DNA of 64,000 nucleotides from Roseateles oligotrophus (GTDB taxonomy: Bacteria > Pseudomonadota > Gammaproteobacteria > Burkholderiales > Burkholderiaceae_C). Shown one piece after another: positions 22,823-31,577 of the stretch (positions are counted from its first letter, which is position 1; each line of letters starts with the position of its first letter). The notes under the pieces were generated by a model. It ran no database searches. It was not told where the DNA came from and saw only the letters and a program-made list of their open reading frames with translations. The DNA is taken from assembly GCF_025717515.1 (NCBI RefSeq), contig NZ_JAJIRN010000006.1:399461-463460 (forward strand), read 5' to 3'. Made by a program: the position numbers and the translations under genes.

Positions 22823-23482
22823 CTACGGCTTGGCGGTGTTCTCAACCACCAGCGCCGGGTTCAGGCGCGGGTCGTTGTACATCTTGAACTGCCGGTAGAC
22901 CTTGAAGTAGGCGCGGCCCGCAGCGGAGTCGGCCAAGAGTTCGTCGTAGCAGTCACCCAGGTCATCGCGCTGCTGCCGCAAGCGGGTGAGGCGTTCGCGG
23001 CAAGCGGCAAGGTGGGCCTCATCGACGTCGCTGCGCAAGGTCTGCAAGCGCATCGCCTCGATCTTCAGAGCCATGATGGACATGCGGTCCACCATGCTGC
23101 CGGCGGTCTCGCTATTGAGTCGCGCACCCGCTTGCTGGGTTGAGCGCGGCGTCAAGCTGCCGATGCTGCTGGCATCAACCAAGCCCAAGGCGCTGAGCAG
23201 CCATTCATCGATGCGCTCGATCGCGTCATTGCGAGCCTGGTTGAAACGATCAATCGCGCGCTTGTTGGCGACGATTTCCGCATCCAGCGCTTTTTGGCGG
23301 CGGGCAAGGTCTTCCTCGGCCCATAGGCTGGCGTTGTAGAAATGATTGACGCGCGCCCAACCTAGCACATCATCGGCCAGGGGCGCGGTGCTGCTTGGGC
23401 CGGCCGCCACGGCTGCCGTATGCAGCGCAATGATCTCGCGCGCGGCTGGCAAGGTAATGGCGGGTTGCTCAGAAGTTGTCAT
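22823..23482 (-). CDS. DUF4254 protein in LPS locus
   Basis: About 219 residues from the ATG at 23482; an in-frame start at 23521 would add 13. The product is largely alpha-helical and charged, with no signal peptide or membrane segment. The pattern [37 protein letters not shown] and [20 protein letters not shown] matches the DUF4254 family, which I know as a conserved companion of glycosyltransferase genes. Function is unknown. It ends 3 bp from the convergent msbA stop and diverges from a GT9 gene. Confidence 0.75.
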   Translation of the reverse strand: MTTSEQPAITLPAAREIIALHTAAVAAGPSSTAPLADDVLGWARVNHFYNASLWAEEDLARRQKALDAEIVANKRAIDRFNQARNDAIERIDEWLLSALGLVDASSIGSLTPRSTQQAGARLNSETAGSMVDRMSIMALKIEAMRLQTLRSDVDEAHLAACRERLTRLRQQRDDLGDCYDELLADSAAGRAYFKVYRQFKMYNDPRLNPALVVENTAKP

Positions 23483-23578
23483 GGTGTTCTCGAAATCAAG
23501 GTCGGCGTCAGTTCGCATCAATGTGCATCAAGCGCGGTGGCAGAATGCCGCCGCAGAGCATAACCGGGAGTATTCGCC

Positions 23579-24535
23579 ATGATAGAGACAGTTGGAGCGC
23601 GGCCTTTGATCGTGCGCCTGCGCAATTTTGTCGGCGACGCGGTGCTCGGTCTGCCGGCCCTGCGACTGCTGGAACAACATGGCTATCAACTTCATCTGGT
23701 GGGCAAGGGCTGGGCGCGCGAGTTGTTTGAAAGTGAAGGCTGGCCGGTGCTGGTTCGCCCCAAAAAGCTGCGTGACCGCGTCAAGCAACTGCGTGCGCTG
23801 CGCGCCGAGGCCTGCCGCATTGACCCTGGCTTTGACAAGCGGCCCAATGCCTTGGCCTTCCCCGGCGCCATCTCGGCAGCGCTCGATATGCGGCTGGCGG
23901 GTTTGCGGGCCGAAGCCTATGCCTGCGATGGGCGCAGTTGGCTGCTGACACGCGCCCACCCGATGGATATGAAGGTCCATGCTTTGCGCAGCTATTGGGA
24001 TTTGAGCTGCGCCTTCCTGGGCATCAAGGAGGCGCCGCCGGCCTCGATCGACTTCAAGATCAGCCCCGCTCAATATGCTCAGGCCGATGCGATGCTGCAG
24101 CAGCGAGGCATCAAGCCGGGCTATGTGCTGGTCTGCCCGTTTGCGAATGGCACGACCGCCTTGGTCGACAAGACTTGGCCGCAATTCATGAGCTTCGTGG
24201 AACGGCTTTCCGCCAGCGGGCAGCAAGTGGTGATCTGCCCGGGGCCGAACGAGGTCGAGGGCGCACGCAGCATGTACCCGACCGCGCTGCGGCTCGAAGG
24301 CGTCGGCCTGGGTGTCTACAACGCCTTGCTGGCGCGTGCGAAGTTGGTGGTGGCCAATGACACCGGGCCCGCTCATATGGCGGCGGCGGTCGGCGCGCCG
24401 CTGCTCAGCGTGTTGGGCCCGACCCCGCTTGAGCAATGGGCGCCCTGGGGGCCTAATGTCGAGATCATGCAGCGCTACCCGGTGTGGTACACGGCCGACG
24501 AGGTGTTGGCCAGAGTGCAGCAGCGCCTTTCATGA
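23579..24535 (+). CDS. GT9 heptosyltransferase-like protein
   Basis: Third family 9 glycosyltransferase of the window, 318 residues. The start MIETVGARPLIVRLRNFVGD has a good GGGAG site 8 bp upstream. The C-terminal donor loop reads VVANDTGPAHMAAAVGAPLL, then SVLGPTPLEQWAPWG, close to WaaF (heptosyltransferase II), whereas the LRNFVGDAVLGLPALRLL N-terminus is a variant of the usual LGDVV motif. WaaF or a WaaF-like outer-core enzyme is the best guess. Its stop overlaps the next gene's ATG (ATGA). Confidence 0.78.
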   Translation: MIETVGARPLIVRLRNFVGDAVLGLPALRLLEQHGYQLHLVGKGWARELFESEGWPVLVRPKKLRDRVKQLRALRAEACRIDPGFDKRPNALAFPGAISAALDMRLAGLRAEAYACDGRSWLLTRAHPMDMKVHALRSYWDLSCAFLGIKEAPPASIDFKISPAQYAQADAMLQQRGIKPGYVLVCPFANGTTALVDKTWPQFMSFVERLSASGQQVVICPGPNEVEGARSMYPTALRLEGVGLGVYNALLARAKLVVANDTGPAHMAAAVGAPLLSVLGPTPLEQWAPWGPNVEIMQRYPVWYTADEVLARVQQRLS

Positions 24536-24840
24536 TGCACGGCAAGCGATCAGCCCCCCTGACACGGCGCTGCTTGCTGATTGCCATGCTGAGCGGATCT
24601 TGTGCAAGCTTGGCTGCACAGCCAAAACCCTTGGAGCTCAATCAAGCCAGTCGAGCCGAGCTTGAATCGATGCCGGGCCTGGGGCCGAGTTTGGTCGAAC
24701 GCCTGCTGGTCGAGCGAGCCAAGGCGAGCTTCGTTGACTGGGCCGATATGCGTTCGCGGGTGAGCGGCCTAGGCGCAAAAACCGCCAAGAAACTCTCCGC
24801 GATGGGCCTGCGCATCAATGGGCTCGCCTACCCCGATTGA
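24532..24840 (+). CDS. ComEA-like helix-hairpin-helix exported protein
   Basis: A 102-residue protein with a signal peptide (RRCLLIAMLSGSCASLAA) and a single helix-hairpin-helix domain: LELNQASRAELESMPGLG, then PSLVERLLVERA, and later VSGLGAKTAKKLSAMGL. This is the ComEA/HHH pattern that binds DNA without sequence preference. ComEA pulls DNA into the periplasm during natural transformation. This version lacks a membrane anchor, as in other Gram-negative ComEA proteins. No other competence gene is nearby, and the ATGA overlap with the GT9 gene suggests only co-transcription. The 3' end overlaps the convergent patatin gene by 13 bp. Confidence 0.72.
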   Translation: MMHGKRSAPLTRRCLLIAMLSGSCASLAAQPKPLELNQASRAELESMPGLGPSLVERLLVERAKASFVDWADMRSRVSGLGAKTAKKLSAMGLRINGLAYPD

Positions 24841-26150
24841 CCGATAGTTCCGGGCACCGTTTCGGCAAAACCGGCCTTGCGCCGTCGCATCGAGGCCGGA
24901 TCGCATTGCAAGGCCTGCGCCGGCCAGCCAAAAAAGGCCTGCACCTCGGCGCGCCGCGCCAGCGTGTCGCTCATGCCCAGATTGATCAACTCGCCGGTGA
25001 ACGAGGGTTCGAACAGCAAATAGCTGGTCAAGGCCGAGCCGCTGGCACCCTTGCCCTCACCCGCCACGCCGACACTGCGCAACAAGCCCTTGATCGCCGG
25101 CGGCAGGCTGCCCTGATGCTCGGCAGCCAGGTCATCCAGGCGCCGGCTCGGCGCAATCACCAACACATCGATCGGCCGCAGCGGCGTCTCCGCGCGGGCA
25201 TCGGGCGGCAACAAGGACAGCGTGTTATTGATGCGCTGCAAACGTTCCACATCCACCGCCAGCGCGTCCAAGAAGATGTTCGACAAGGCATGGCCGGCGA
25301 TTTGCGCCATGCTGGGGTGGCCGCTGACCAGTTGCGCGCGCCGAGTCCCCGGCGGCTCATGCATGCGGCCGGCGCCTATCACCAAGACTTTCTCGGCGCC
25401 GAGATGGATGGCCGGTGAGATCGGCGCGCTCTGACGCATAGAGCCGTCACCAAACCACTCGGCCTGCCCGTCCAGATCAAGCGATTGGGCCGGAAAGATG
25501 AAGGGGATCGCCGATGAGGCCGTCAGGTGCTCGACCGTCAGTTGCGCCGGCACGGCAATGCGTTGCGACCGCATCCAGGGCGTGATGGTCTTATGGGTTT
25601 GATAAAACGTAACATGTTGGCCCGACGTGTAGCTGGAGCCGCTGATGGCCAGCGCATGCATATGGCCGGCGCTGAGCATTTCGTCCACGCGCTCCATCTT
25701 CACCCAGCGATGCAGCAAGGCGGCCAAGGGGGAATTGTCGAGCAGGCTACGCGGCTGCGTGCGCCGCCAACGAGCGACCGCCCAGCCCAGGCTCATCATC
25801 GTCAACCAGCGGGCGCCGGTGCGGATGATGCCAAAGGCGTCGGCGCTGTAGATTTGATCGACATGCAGGTTCTGCCAGAGGTGGACCAGGCCGTCCACCG
25901 CGCCATCGAAGTCATCGGCATGGCAGGCCAAGGTGGCCGCATTGATGGCGCCGGCCGAAGTGCCGGCGATGATGGGAAAGGGGCTGGCGCCGCTGAGGCC
26001 CGCGTCACGGCGCAACTGCGCCACCGCCGCCAGCACGCCCACCTGGTAGGCCGCACGAGCGCCGCCCCCGGTGAGGATGAGTCCGCAAGGCCCCACCACA
26101 GGGTGCTGGGGCGCTGGCGAATCGCTGGGTTGAGGATGAGCGTTTGGCAT
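24828..26150 (-). CDS. Patatin-like phospholipase
   Basis: Lipid acyl hydrolase of the patatin fold, about 440 residues. It has the oxyanion-hole glycines in LILTGGGARAAYQVGVL, the nucleophile serine in GTSAGAINAATLA and the catalytic Asp in WFGDGSMRQSAPISPA. No signal peptide is visible, so it probably acts in the cytoplasm or at the inner membrane. The N-terminus is Pro/His-rich and unlike the family. An in-frame TTG at 26159 could extend the protein by three residues. Substrate unknown; such proteins are often annotated as RssA-like or NTE-like. Confidence 0.85.
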   Translation of the reverse strand: MPNAHPQPSDSPAPQHPVVGPCGLILTGGGARAAYQVGVLAAVAQLRRDAGLSGASPFPIIAGTSAGAINAATLACHADDFDGAVDGLVHLWQNLHVDQIYSADAFGIIRTGARWLTMMSLGWAVARWRRTQPRSLLDNSPLAALLHRWVKMERVDEMLSAGHMHALAISGSSYTSGQHVTFYQTHKTITPWMRSQRIAVPAQLTVEHLTASSAIPFIFPAQSLDLDGQAEWFGDGSMRQSAPISPAIHLGAEKVLVIGAGRMHEPPGTRRAQLVSGHPSMAQIAGHALSNIFLDALAVDVERLQRINNTLSLLPPDARAETPLRPIDVLVIAPSRRLDDLAAEHQGSLPPAIKGLLRSVGVAGEGKGASGSALTSYLLFEPSFTGELINLGMSDTLARRAEVQAFFGWPAQALQCDPASMRRRKAGFAETVPGTIGQSG

Positions 26151-26238
26151 GGTCGGCAATGCGCTGAATCATCGCCTATTTGCGCGCGCTCTAGCCTCCA
26201 AACAAGGGGCAAAAAAGCAAGTAAAGCGCCCCGGGTCC

Positions 26239-29200
26239 TCAGTCGTAGATGATTTGCGACACCGACCCCGGCTTGGCATCCTGTGTTGCGAGCCTGAGCT
26301 GAGCCAAGGCCTCATCGCAGGGCCAGAATCGGCTGTCTTCACCCAACTCGATCTTGAACTCCGCACCCTCTTGCTCGCCAGACAAGAAATGGTGAGTGAT
26401 CATTTTGAGGCCCTGCGCGACCTGACCCTGCTCGGTACTCGTCACGCGCGCCGGCCATTGCTTGATGACGTCTTGCAGCGCCGGCAGCTTGGCTCTCACC
26501 GGCACATAGAAATACTTGCCGAAGCGGGCGCGCGCACCGGCCAGGTCCCAGACCGCCTGCACATTGAAGCGAAAGCCCCCGGCGAAACGGTCCATCTGCA
26601 CCTTGCCTTGCAGGATCAGCAACTCGTCATCGACCAACAAGTCCTTGTGCAAATTCAGCAGTTCCTCGTTGGCCACCGCCTCGATGAAATCGCTCTTGTC
26701 GTCAAGCTTGAAGATCGCCACACGGCCGCGATTGCCATTGATGACGCGCAGATCGCTGACGATGCCGGCCAGCATCACCACCTCGCGGCTCTGCGCCGCA
26801 TCCTCGATATTGGCGACCCGGCGCTTGACCATGCGGCGCACTTCCTCGCCGCTCTGATCAAACAGATGGCCGCTCAGGTAATAACCGATCGCGGTCTTCT
26901 CCAGCGTCAGCCGCTCCTTGATGCTCCAGGGCGCGGCCTCGACCAGATCGGGCTCGGCGGTGCTCGACGCATGCGAGTCGCCAAAGTCGAACAGCCCGCC
27001 CTGATCGGCATTTGCTTCTTGCGTCTCCGCATGGGTGTAGCCGCGCGCCACGCTGGCCAGCAGGCGCGCCCGGTCGGGCTGCAGGGCGTCGAAGGCACCA
27101 CCCTTGATCAAGGCATCAACCACCCGCTTGTTGACCGCCTTGCGGTCGATCCGGTTGCAGAAATCATAAAAACTCGTGAACGGGCCGCCGCTTGTGCGCA
27201 CCGCCACGATTGACTCGATCGCGCCCTTGCCCGTGCCCTTGATCGCCCCAAGGCCGTAATTGACGCGCTTGCAGGGCTTGGTAGGCCCGGTCGTGGGCTG
27301 CCCGTCGTTGGGCAAGATTGGCGAGATCGGCTCGAACCGGTGCACACCGAGATTGACGTTAGGCGGCTCGAAATCGATGCCGAACAGCTTGGCATCATTC
27401 ATCAAGACCTTGAGCTTCTCGGAGTCGTCGGCCTCGATGGTCATGTTGGCGGCGAAGAACTCGGCCGGGAAATAGGCCTTGAGCCAGGCCGTGTGATACG
27501 ACAGCAAGGCATAGGCAGCCGCGTGCGACTTGTTGAAGCCGTAGCCCGCGAACTTCTCCATCAAGTCGAAGACTTCGTCGGCTTTTTCAGCGCTAATGTC
27601 CTTCTCGGCCGCGCCCTTGCGGAAGATGCCGCGATGCTCGGCCATCTCCTCGGCCTTTTTCTTGCCCATCGCCCGGCGCAGCATGTCCGCGCCGCCCAGG
27701 CTGTAGCCGCCCAGCACCTGGGCCGCCTGCATCACCTGTTCCTGGTAGACGAACACACCGTAGGTTTCCGCCAGCACCTGGCCCAACAGGGGATGCGGAT
27801 ACTCGATGACTTCCTTGCCATGCTTGCGCGCCACAAAAGAAGGGATCAGGTCCATTGGCCCGGGCCGATAGAGTGACACCAGCGCGATCAAGTCCTCGAA
27901 GCGCGAGGGCTTGGCGTCCTTGAGCAGGCGCTGCATGCCGGGCGATTCGAACTGGAACACGCTCTCCGAGTAACCGTCGCTGAAGAGCTTGAAGACCTTG
28001 CGGTCGTCCAGCGGCACGGTCTCCCATTTGAAATTCTTTTGCTCCGGGTAGCGGGCAATGATGAAATTCTTGGCCAACTCCAGAATCGTCAGCGTGGCCA
28101 GACCCAAAAAGTCGAACTTGACCAGGCCCACCGCCTCGACGTCGTCCTTGTCGTATTGGCTGACCGCGCTGTTCGAGCCGGGCTGCTGGTATTGCGGGCA
28201 AAAGTCGGTGATCTTGCCGGGCGCAATCAACACGCCCCCGGCATGCATGCCGATATTGCGCACCATGCCTTCGACGCGGGCGGCCAGCTTGAGCAACTCG
28301 GCCACTTCTTCTTCCTGTGCCTCGCGCTGATCGATCTCGGGCGCCTCATGGCGCGCGTAGATCATCTTCTCCTTGGCCGGGTCGAAGTTCTCCGGCAGCT
28401 TGGCCAGCGTCACCGTCTTGCCGGGCGGCGCGGGGATCAGCTTGGCGATCGAGTCGACCTGGCCATAACCCATGCCCAGCACGCGGCCGATATCGCGCAG
28501 CGCCGCCTTGGCCGCCATGGTGCCGAAGGTCGCAATCTGGCTGACCGCCGGGCGGCCATATTTGTCCTTGACATAGTCGATGACGCGGTCGCGGTTGCCC
28601 TGGCAGAAGTCGATGTCAAAGTCGGGCATCGAGACCCGTTCCGGGTTCAAGAAGCGCTCGAACAGCAGGTTGTATTGCAGCGGGTCGAGGTCGGTGATCT
28701 TCAGCACATAAGCGACCAGGGAGCCCGCGCCCGAACCCCGGCCGGGCCCGACCGGGCAGCCATTGTTCTTGGCCCACCAGATGAAGTCCGACACGATCAA
28801 GAAGTAGCCCGGGAAGCCCATCTTCACAATCGTCTCGAGCTCGAACTCCAGGCGGGCGATGTAACGCGGCATCTGCTCGGCGCGCTTGTCCTCGTTCGGG
28901 TAGAGCAGCACCATCCGCTCTTTCAGCCCCTCATGCGATGCATAACGGAAATAATCATCGGGCGTCATCTTGACGCCGTCGACCAGCGGGGTCGGGAACT
29001 CCGGCAGCTGCGGCTTGCCCAGCACCAGGCTCAGGCTGCAGCGCCGCGCGATCTCCACCGTATTGGCAATCGCCGAGGGGATGTCGGCAAACAGCGCCTC
29101 CATCTCGGCCTGGCTGCGGAAAAACTGACCCGGCAAAAAGCGTTTGATGCGCTTGGGATTGGTCAGCGTCTCGCCTTCGGCCACGCAGACACGCGCCTCA

Positions 29201-29829
29201 TGGGCCTCGAAGTCCTCGGTGCCCAAAAACTGCACCGGGTGGGTGGCGACGACCGGCAGCCCCAATTCGGCCGCGAAGGGCACGCTGGCCTGCACCAGCG
29301 CCTCTTGGCCGGCCAGCCCGGCGCGCTGCAGTTCGATGTAGAAGCGCTGCGGGAAGATCTCTTGAAAGCGCCCGGCCCAATCGAGCGCGCGCGGCTTGTC
29401 ACCGGCCAGCAAGGCGGCACCCAGGCCGCCAAACTGCGCGCCCGACAGGCAGATCAAGCCTTCGTTCAACTCGCTCAGCCATTCCCATTTCATGCAGGCT
29501 TGGTTGCGCTGCACGTTTTGAATCCAGGCTCTTGAGAGCAGCTCGCACAGGTTCAGGTAACCCTGCTTGTTTTGCACCAGCAGCAAGAAACGGCTGGGGT
29601 TCTTGTCCGAGCCTTCCGGCTCCAGCCAGCAGTCGGCACCCAAAATGGGTTTGACGCCCTTCTTGCGCATGCCGCTGTAGAACTTGATGCCGCCAAAGAG
29701 GTTGGCCAGGTCGGTGATCGCGCAGGCGATTTGCCCGTCCTCGGCGGCCGCGGCGGCCGCGTCGTCGATTCTGAGGGTGCCGTCAACGACGGAGAATTCG
29801 GTGTGGGTGCGGAGGTGAACAAAGGCCAT
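26239..29829 (-). CDS. dnaE: DNA polymerase III alpha subunit
   Basis: Replicative polymerase subunit, 1196 residues (E. coli 1160), complete. The N-terminal PHP domain begins FVHLRTHTEFSVVDGTLRID. The palm carries GPGRGSGAGSLVAYVLKITD and the catalytic Asp pair in MPDFDIDFCQGNRDRVIDYV. GYGFNKSHAAAYALLSYHTA is the conserved fingers motif, and KAVNKRVVDALIKGGAFDAL marks the helix-hairpin-helix. The C-terminal OB-fold and tau-binding region follow. The ATG at 29829 has no strong Shine-Dalgarno sequence. The gene stands alone here, downstream of a repeat-rich region. Confidence 0.97.
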   Translation of the reverse strand: MAFVHLRTHTEFSVVDGTLRIDDAAAAAAEDGQIACAITDLANLFGGIKFYSGMRKKGVKPILGADCWLEPEGSDKNPSRFLLLVQNKQGYLNLCELLSRAWIQNVQRNQACMKWEWLSELNEGLICLSGAQFGGLGAALLAGDKPRALDWAGRFQEIFPQRFYIELQRAGLAGQEALVQASVPFAAELGLPVVATHPVQFLGTEDFEAHEARVCVAEGETLTNPKRIKRFLPGQFFRSQAEMEALFADIPSAIANTVEIARRCSLSLVLGKPQLPEFPTPLVDGVKMTPDDYFRYASHEGLKERMVLLYPNEDKRAEQMPRYIARLEFELETIVKMGFPGYFLIVSDFIWWAKNNGCPVGPGRGSGAGSLVAYVLKITDLDPLQYNLLFERFLNPERVSMPDFDIDFCQGNRDRVIDYVKDKYGRPAVSQIATFGTMAAKAALRDIGRVLGMGYGQVDSIAKLIPAPPGKTVTLAKLPENFDPAKEKMIYARHEAPEIDQREAQEEEVAELLKLAARVEGMVRNIGMHAGGVLIAPGKITDFCPQYQQPGSNSAVSQYDKDDVEAVGLVKFDFLGLATLTILELAKNFIIARYPEQKNFKWETVPLDDRKVFKLFSDGYSESVFQFESPGMQRLLKDAKPSRFEDLIALVSLYRPGPMDLIPSFVARKHGKEVIEYPHPLLGQVLAETYGVFVYQEQVMQAAQVLGGYSLGGADMLRRAMGKKKAEEMAEHRGIFRKGAAEKDISAEKADEVFDLMEKFAGYGFNKSHAAAYALLSYHTAWLKAYFPAEFFAANMTIEADDSEKLKVLMNDAKLFGIDFEPPNVNLGVHRFEPISPILPNDGQPTTGPTKPCKRVNYGLGAIKGTGKGAIESIVAVRTSGGPFTSFYDFCNRIDRKAVNKRVVDALIKGGAFDALQPDRARLLASVARGYTHAETQEANADQGGLFDFGDSHASSTAEPDLVEAAPWSIKERLTLEKTAIGYYLSGHLFDQSGEEVRRMVKRRVANIEDAAQSREVVMLAGIVSDLRVINGNRGRVAIFKLDDKSDFIEAVANEELLNLHKDLLVDDELLILQGKVQMDRFAGGFRFNVQAVWDLAGARARFGKYFYVPVRAKLPALQDVIKQWPARVTSTEQGQVAQGLKMITHHFLSGEQEGAEFKIELGEDSRFWPCDEALAQLRLATQDAKPGSVSQIIYD

Positions 29830-29935
29830 GGGCGTGATTGTAAGGAGGCATCATTTTTGCTCCGACTTTCGAGGCATGCACGGCGAATTCGCCGATGGTG
29901 GGTGCTGCTCGCTTCCGGCTGATTTGCTCTACCCG

Positions 29936-30228
29936 CACGATGCCGGGAGTTCGCCCCGGCGGGCGACCCACTTCTCTTGCTTCGCCAAGAGAAGTGGGCA
30001 AGAGAAGGCGACCCTGCCGCATGGCCCTGCGGGTCCGCTCGGTGCTCAAATTTGCCGGGCCGCGCCCAACTCACTGCGCTACGCTCCGTTCAGACAAGGG
30101 GCGCGAAGCCAGTTCTTGAAGTCGCTGCGCGACGCCCGGCAAATTCTGCGCTCCTCGCCCATGCAGAAGGGGTTTCCCAAGAACACGGCTCGCTGCGCGT
30201 CGCCTTGATGGGTGCTGCGCTGCGCGCT
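29936..30228 (+). repeat. Structured interspersed repeat, copy A
   Basis: About 293 bp, matched at roughly nine positions in ten by copy C in opposite orientation. Three secondary-structure features are visible. First, a perfect 13-bp stem (CCCACTTCTCTTG with its complement at 29986-29998) around the loop CTTCGC. Second, 12-bp arms AATTTGCCGGGC (30049-30060) and GCCCGGCAAATT (30134-30145). Third, a GC-rich hairpin near the right end built on GGTGC and GCACC. I recall spurious translations of such repeats in many Burkholderiales genomes. Confidence 0.88.
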
Positions 30229-30252
30229 GGCACCTCGAAGGTCGAAGGCTTC

Positions 30253-30274
30253 AGGGTCAAGTCTTGCCTATATT
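30253..30274 (+). repeat. Left inverted repeat of DUF4440 cassette
   Basis: About 22 bp, beginning AGGGTCAAGTCTTGCC. Its inverted partner lies at 30901-30923 with only two or three differences. A second, shorter inverted copy of the same motif (AGACCTGACCT, 30278-30288) follows at once, so this end is itself a small palindrome. Confidence 0.75.
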
Positions 30275-30307
30275 CTGAGACCTGACCTCGAGTGCCGCGC
30301 TAACTTG

Positions 30308-30841
30308 CTATTCCGCGCGCAATGCCAAATCAATGTGATGCGCAATGACAAACCATTCCGAGTCCATGCGTCGCCACACAATCAGGTAGGGTCGCCGCTG
30401 TTTTTCGCCATTGAGAGTGAGGTGGTACTGCCCGCCAAACACTTGAACCTCGCAATGGCTGCCAAAGCCGTAGAACAAGTCTTCGGTCTCGAAGCGTGCC
30501 CCCCGAGCTACCAACTGCTCTTGCAGGTACAGGCGTACCCAGGCGGGGCCTAGGTAGGAGATTTGTCCGCGGTTAGGCGCCACAACGATGGCATCCGGCG
30601 CATAGATCGCCAGCGCCTGATCCACATTCCCGGCATTCAGGGCAAGCAGCAACTTACGGTGGCGATTGAAGATTTCGAGCGTGCGGGCTTCTTCGAGCGA
30701 GCGGGCTTCATCAAAGCCTTCCACGCAAGAGGCGCTGGGGGGGGCTGCGGGGGCAACTGGGGTAGGCGGAGCCTGAACCGCGCAGCCTTGAATCAATAGT
30801 GCGCTGAGCGCCAGAGTGAAGGAAGAAGCTGTGAAGCGCAT
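30308..30841 (-). CDS. Lipoprotein with NTF2/SnoaL-like (DUF4440) domain
   Basis: A 177-residue putative lipoprotein. The lipobox LIQGC gives Cys19 or 20 as the lipidated residue after the signal MRFTASSFTLALSALLI. An Ala/Pro-rich linker follows. The domain RHRKLLLALNAGNVDQALAI, YAPDAIVVAPNRGQISYLG and YHLTLNGEKQRRPYLIVWRR has the cone-shaped NTF2 fold pattern of DUF4440/SnoaL-like proteins. These can be small enzymes or binding proteins; no catalytic set is evident here. The gene is isolated between repeats, bounded by near-perfect inverted repeats, which suggests it arrived as a cassette. Confidence 0.72.
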   Translation of the reverse strand: MRFTASSFTLALSALLIQGCAVQAPPTPVAPAAPPSASCVEGFDEARSLEEARTLEIFNRHRKLLLALNAGNVDQALAIYAPDAIVVAPNRGQISYLGPAWVRLYLQEQLVARGARFETEDLFYGFGSHCEVQVFGGQYHLTLNGEKQRRPYLIVWRRMDSEWFVIAHHIDLALRAE

Positions 30842-30900
30842 AAATCTGAGTCTCCCGAGAGTTTGAGGACACGCCGCCGAAATTCGCCGTCATGTTTCAA

Positions 30901-30923
30901 ATATATAGGCAAAACCTGACCCT
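30901..30923 (-). repeat. Right inverted repeat of DUF4440 cassette
   Basis: Reads ATATATAGGCAAAACCTGAC and then CCT on the plus strand. The reverse complement pairs with the copy at 30253-30274. The span between the outer ends is about 671 bp and contains a single gene on the minus strand. Confidence 0.75.
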
Positions 30924-30940
30924 CACTACAAAGACATACG

Positions 30941-31130
30941 AGGTGCATGCGCGCAGCGCATGCACCCATCGAGGCGATGCGCAGCGAGCCGAATTTATTG
31001 ACCCCCCTTCTGCATGGGCGAGGAGCGGAGAATTTGCCGGGCGTCGCGCAGCGACTACAAGAACTGGCTACGCGCCCCTTGTTTGAACGGAGCGTAGCGC
31101 AGTGAGTTGGGCGCGGCCCGGCAAATTTGA
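30941..31130 (-). repeat. Structured interspersed repeat, copy B (truncated)
   Basis: About 190 bp matching copies A and C in inverse orientation to A. It keeps a perfect 11-bp stem (GGTGCATGCGC, 30942-30952, with its complement 30956-30966) and the 12-bp GAATTTGCCGGGC-type arms. It lacks the part with the CCCACTTCTCTTG hairpin and breaks off at 31130 into the GGGTCAGGTCT motif. Confidence 0.82.
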
Positions 31131-31279
31131 AAAAGGCCGGGGTCAGGTCTCAAACCCAAAGGCCTGCCGGCCTTTAGACGCTTCTTTTGCAAGCCGGAAA
31201 AAGCTGGCCCCGGCCGCAATGCTTACTTTCATTCTAAGCGGATATCCCGACACTCAAAGCACCGGCTTGAGCGGTGCTT

Positions 31280-31577
31280 GCGCGCAGCGCAGCACCCTTC
31301 GAGGCGACGCGCAGCGAGCCATGTTCTTGGGCGTTCCCCCCTTCTGCGTGGGCGAGGAGCGGAGAATTTGCCGGGCGTCGCGCAGCGACTTCAAGAACTG
31401 GCTTCGCGCCCCTTGTCTGAACGCAGCGTAGCGCAGTGAGTTGGGCGCGGCCCGGCAAATTTGAGCACCGAGCGGACCCGCAGGGCCATGCGGCAGGGTC
31501 GCCTTCTTTTGCTTACTTTTCTTGGCGAAGCAAGAAAAGTGAGTCGGCCGCCGGGCCGAACTCCCGGCATCGTGCCG
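31280..31577 (-). repeat. Structured interspersed repeat, copy C
   Basis: Full-length copy in inverse orientation to copy A. Its hairpin reads CTTACTTTTCTTG / CAAGAAAAGTGAG around GCGAAG (31512-31543). Compared with copy A, two stem positions changed on both sides (C-G to T-A) and one changed to a G-T wobble, while the loop is identical. Confidence 0.88.

Larger units (their letters stand above)
29830..30307. other. Gene-free stretch holding repeat copy A
   Basis: No credible gene. Short frames that appear here come from the interspersed repeat (copy A) and are not proteins. The left about 100 bp, before the repeat, are the dnaE upstream region. The right end carries the left inverted repeat of the cassette around the DUF4440-like gene. 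Confidence 0.7.

Noticed and set aside
28039..29535. 498-residue open frame antisense to dnaE
   Set aside because: Same low-complexity shadow composition; dnaE is complete and conserved on the opposite strand.
29977..30285. Short protein-like frame (about 102 residues) downstream of dnaE
   Set aside because: It is a translation of interspersed repeat copy A. The same peptide pattern appears from copy C in reverse, and the DNA pattern shows stem covariation rather than codon conservation.
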